Shown here piece by piece: positions 5,142 to 7,084 of a stretch of 7,084 bases of DNA. A program made the position numbers and the translations under genes. Position 1 is the stretch's first letter; the number at the start of each line of letters is the position of its first letter. This DNA comes from Clostridiales bacterium (lineage in GTDB: Bacteria > Bacillota_A > Clostridia > Tissierellales > Sedimentibacteraceae). The notes beneath the pieces were generated by a model that had not been told where the DNA came from, made no database searches, and saw only the letters and a program-made list of their open reading frames with translations. The stretch spans positions 17,392-24,475 of the forward strand of contig DOON01000295.1 in NCBI GenBank assembly GCA_003514865.1, given 5' to 3'.

Positions 5142-6506
5142 TTATTTCAAGAAAAAGCGCAGCATCTTATCCTTCGTCTTTGAATATGGTCTGTAACGAA
5201 TTGGAAGGTCAAGCCAGCTGGCCTTCTTGACAATACTCCTGTAATGAGTAAAGGTATCGAAGCTCTTTTTTCCGTGATAGCTTCCCATGCCGGAATTCCC
5301 TACGCCTCCGAAACCCATGTTCGAGGTTGCAATGTGAATAATGGTGTCATTAATACACCCTCCACCGAAGGAGCACTTATTTAATACATGTTTTTCAACG
5401 GAGGAGTCTTCGGTAAAAAGGTACAATGCGCCTGGCTTCGGGTGTTTCACAATATAATCGGTGCATTCACATATATCGGTGTAGGGAATCATGGGAAGAA
5501 TGGGGCCGAATATCTCTTCCTGCATAATGGGTGAATCAAGGCTTACTTCATCCAGCAAAGCCGGCTCCACGAACCTCCGTTCCCGATCGACTTTTCCACC
5601 CAAAACAATTTTTCCGCTCCCCAATAATCCGGATACTCGCTCAAAATGTTTATCGTTTATTATTGTATTCATATCCGTCATTGTTCCGTCAGGAAAAAAT
5701 TCTTGTAAAGCAGACCGGTACCACTTCATGAACTTATCCTTTACATCCTCGTGAATAAATAAATAGTCCGGTTCCACACATGTCTGCCCTGCATTTAATA
5801 CCTTTCCGAATGCAATACGACGAGCCGCAACCTTGATATTTGCCGTCTTATCTACAATAACCGGGCTTTTCCCGCCAAGCTCCAGTGTTATTGGTGTAAG
5901 ATGTCTTGCCGCACTCTCCATTACAAGACGACCTACCGCGGGGCTTCCTGTAAAAAATATATAATCAAACTTTTCCTCAAGCAATGCGGTATTCTGCTCT
6001 CTGCCTCCTTCTACAACGGCTACATATTCTTCGGGATATACATCCCTCAGAACCTGGGCAATTGCATGGCTGGTGGCAGGAGCATATGCGGAGGGCTTAA
6101 CCACAGCGGTGCACCCGGTAGAAATAGCACCGATCAACGGTTCAAGACACAATTGTATGGGATAATTCCATGGAGACATAATCAGTGCAACTCCGTAGGG
6201 TTCCGGAGATATGAATGATTTGGCGGGAAACTGCGCAATGGGTGTGGGAACCCTTTTATCCCTCATCCATCCGGACAGATGGCGGATATGAAAGCTCAGC
6301 TCTTCCAAAACCATCCCCGTCTCTCTGATATAAGCTTCCGAAGGACATAAATTCATATCCTCTTTCATAGCCTCGTTAAATAAGACTTCATTGTTTCTTA
6401 CCGCGCTTTGTAATTTACGTAGCATTGATATTCTGAACTCCGGGCTTCTGGTGCTGCCCTGCTCGAAATAATTTCTCTGCTTTTCAACTAAACTGTGAAA
6501 GTTCAT
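5142..6506 (-). CDS. Aldehyde dehydrogenase, class 3-like (ALDH3/YwdH type)
   Basis: Oxidises aldehydes to carboxylic acids with NAD(P)+; the substrate cannot be read from sequence, though class 3 enzymes favour medium or long aliphatic and aromatic aldehydes. At 454 residues it matches the short class 3 group rather than the roughly 490-residue class 1/2 enzymes. Key sites: S-P-W-N-Y-P with oxyanion Asn114, V-V-K-P-S with cofactor Lys137, F-T-G-S (185-188), L-E-L-G-G-K-S-P with general-base Glu209, G-Q-T-C with nucleophile Cys243, and E-E-I-F-G-P (330-335). The C-terminal F-G-G-V-G-N-S-G-M-G and P-Y-S-K-T-K-D-K segments are typical of bacterial class 3. The ATG at 6506 has GAGGTGG (6513-6519) 6 bases upstream and gives the expected N-terminus; the frame stays open a further 37 codons upstream, with an ATG having a weaker AAGGG site, but those residues fit no family. 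Convergent with the desulfhydrase gene. Confidence 0.92.
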   Translation of the reverse strand: MNFHSLVEKQRNYFEQGSTRSPEFRISMLRKLQSAVRNNEVLFNEAMKEDMNLCPSEAYIRETGMVLEELSFHIRHLSGWMRDKRVPTPIAQFPAKSFISPEPYGVALIMSPWNYPIQLCLEPLIGAISTGCTAVVKPSAYAPATSHAIAQVLRDVYPEEYVAVVEGGREQNTALLEEKFDYIFFTGSPAVGRLVMESAARHLTPITLELGGKSPVIVDKTANIKVAARRIAFGKVLNAGQTCVEPDYLFIHEDVKDKFMKWYRSALQEFFPDGTMTDMNTIINDKHFERVSGLLGSGKIVLGGKVDRERRFVEPALLDEVSLDSPIMQEEIFGPILPMIPYTDICECTDYIVKHPKPGALYLFTEDSSVEKHVLNKCSFGGGCINDTIIHIATSNMGFGGVGNSGMGSYHGKKSFDTFTHYRSIVKKASWLDLPIRYRPYSKTKDKMLRFFLK

Positions 6507-6553
6507 TTCTAACCACCTCAATCTCCAAATGTAAATCCTTAAAGCTTTTTTTA

Positions 6554-6565
6554 TTACAGCTGTAA
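6554..6565. promoter_or_regulatory. Perfect 12-bp palindrome upstream of the aldehyde dehydrogenase, possible operator
   Basis: TTACAGCTGTAA is identical on both strands. It lies about 48 bases before the aldehyde dehydrogenase ATG. On the minus strand it overlaps a TTTACA (6561-6566) that could act as a -35, followed 17 bases later by TTTAAG (6538-6543). A repressor bound here would block that promoter. The promoter match is modest and no regulator gene is in view. The rest of the 6507-6669 gap holds only weak small hairpins and no clear terminator for the upstream gene. Confidence 0.38.
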
Positions 6566-6669
6566 AGCCTCTTGAAAACCCTGAAATTTCTGTCATACAC
6601 GGCCCTTGTTCCTTCATCAGGAATGAAAATCACACGCGAGATTCTCACATACAAACTGGCAAAAATCGG

Positions 6670-7084
6670 TCATGGACTAAAGGTAGCAATTAAATCATGA
6701 TTTATAACTTTTTCACCTTTTACTGTGGCGTTCAATCTAATACTTGCTAAAAATGCTTTAATATCTTTAATCGTTGATCCATTTTTATTGATAATTATAT
6801 CCCAATTAATTTCCAACACCTCCTTAGGCATTATTTCTTTACTAACAATAATAACATTATCATATTCTATATCATTTAATATTTCAATTTTATATTCCGG
6901 TTTAAGAGTCCTTATGAAAATATTGCCTTTGGTTTTATTAGTCAAAAAAACACTATAAGAAACCTTTGTTTTATTTTGTTCTATTTCATCTAAAGCATAA
7001 TTCCATCTGGCAATTGTTAATTCTTCATTTCCTCCTAGCCTGTAAGGTTTTAAATAATTATTAAAAACAACAACAACAAACAAA
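6670..7084 (-). CDS. Unrecognised protein, C-terminal part, probably membrane-anchored
   Basis: I do not recognise this gene. The frame is open to the right edge, so the true start is probably outside; the first in-frame start-like codon is a TTG at 7083 with no visible ribosome site. About 137 residues are visible. The first visible residues (F-V-V-V-V-F) are strongly hydrophobic and look like the end of a transmembrane or signal-anchor segment, followed by polar, lysine- and asparagine-rich sequence. The rest alternates hydrophobic and polar residues in strand-like runs (for example around S-Y-S-V-F-L-T-N and V-L-E-I-N-W-D-I-I-I), suggesting a beta-sandwich domain outside the membrane. No cysteines or catalytic motif are evident. 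The coding sequence is clearly more AT-rich than the aldehyde dehydrogenase. It ends 163 bases before that gene on the same strand; an operon is possible but unproven. Confidence 0.6.
   Translation of the reverse strand, partial: LFVVVVFNNYLKPYRLGGNEELTIARWNYALDEIEQNKTKVSYSVFLTNKTKGNIFIRTLKPEYKIEILNDIEYDNVIIVSKEIMPKEVLEINWDIIINKNGSTIKDIKAFLASIRLNATVKGEKVINHDLIATFSP

Noticed and set aside
5901..6218. 105-codon plus-strand reading frame inside the aldehyde dehydrogenase
   Set aside because: Fully antisense to a well-supported enzyme, no ribosome site, and no recognisable protein features.
6507..6617. N-terminal extension of the aldehyde dehydrogenase by up to 37 residues
   Set aside because: The ATG at 6506 has a better ribosome site and yields the standard class 3 length and N-terminus; the extension contains the palindromic site and resembles no family sequence.
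7033..7046. AGGAGG followed by ATG on the minus strand inside the right-edge gene
   Set aside because: The ATG opens a frame that stops after three codons; it is out of frame with the surrounding gene and most likely coincidental.

Overview
The window is an AT-rich stretch of a spore-forming, low-GC Gram-positive bacterium (Bacillota, most likely a Clostridia-type anaerobe). The main evidence is a recognisable pair of dipicolinate synthase genes, dpaA and dpaB (spoVFA/spoVFB), found only in endospore formers. Strong AAGGAGG ribosome binding sites and AT-rich intergenic regions agree. I cannot name the genus.

Left half (1-3800), the aspartate-to-dipicolinate pathway. A dapA fragment runs off the left edge on the minus strand. 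It is divergent from a plus-strand pair, asd and an aspartokinase, whose stop and start codons share one base. Converging on that pair is a minus-strand dpaA-dpaB operon. The two units are separated by a compact 18-bp bidirectional hairpin terminator. Together these five genes encode every dedicated enzyme from aspartate to dipicolinic acid (DPA): aspartokinase, aspartate-semialdehyde dehydrogenase, dihydrodipicolinate synthase and DPA synthase A+B. In Bacillus subtilis the same five genes lie in one co-directional run (spoVFA-spoVFB-asd-dapG-dapA). Here they are split into three transcription units. A good match to a sigma-K promoter lies directly upstream of dpaA. The aspartokinase is short (327 residues) and has room for only about one ACT domain.

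Right half (3800-7084), accessory metabolism. A plus-strand PLP-dependent enzyme of the D-cysteine desulfhydrase/ACC deaminase family carries the residues typical of the desulfhydrase branch. It is followed by a terminator sharing a 12-base core with the first one. Converging on it is a minus-strand class-3-type aldehyde dehydrogenase with a perfect 12-bp palindrome in its upstream region. At the right edge is the 3' part of an unrecognised, very AT-rich gene for a probably membrane-anchored, beta-rich protein.

No RNA gene, CRISPR array, transposase or phage gene is visible. No intergenic gap exceeds about 225 bases. The biology is largely known. The points worth a second look are the rearranged DPA cluster, its reduced aspartokinase, the sigma-K-like promoter, and the repeated terminator core.
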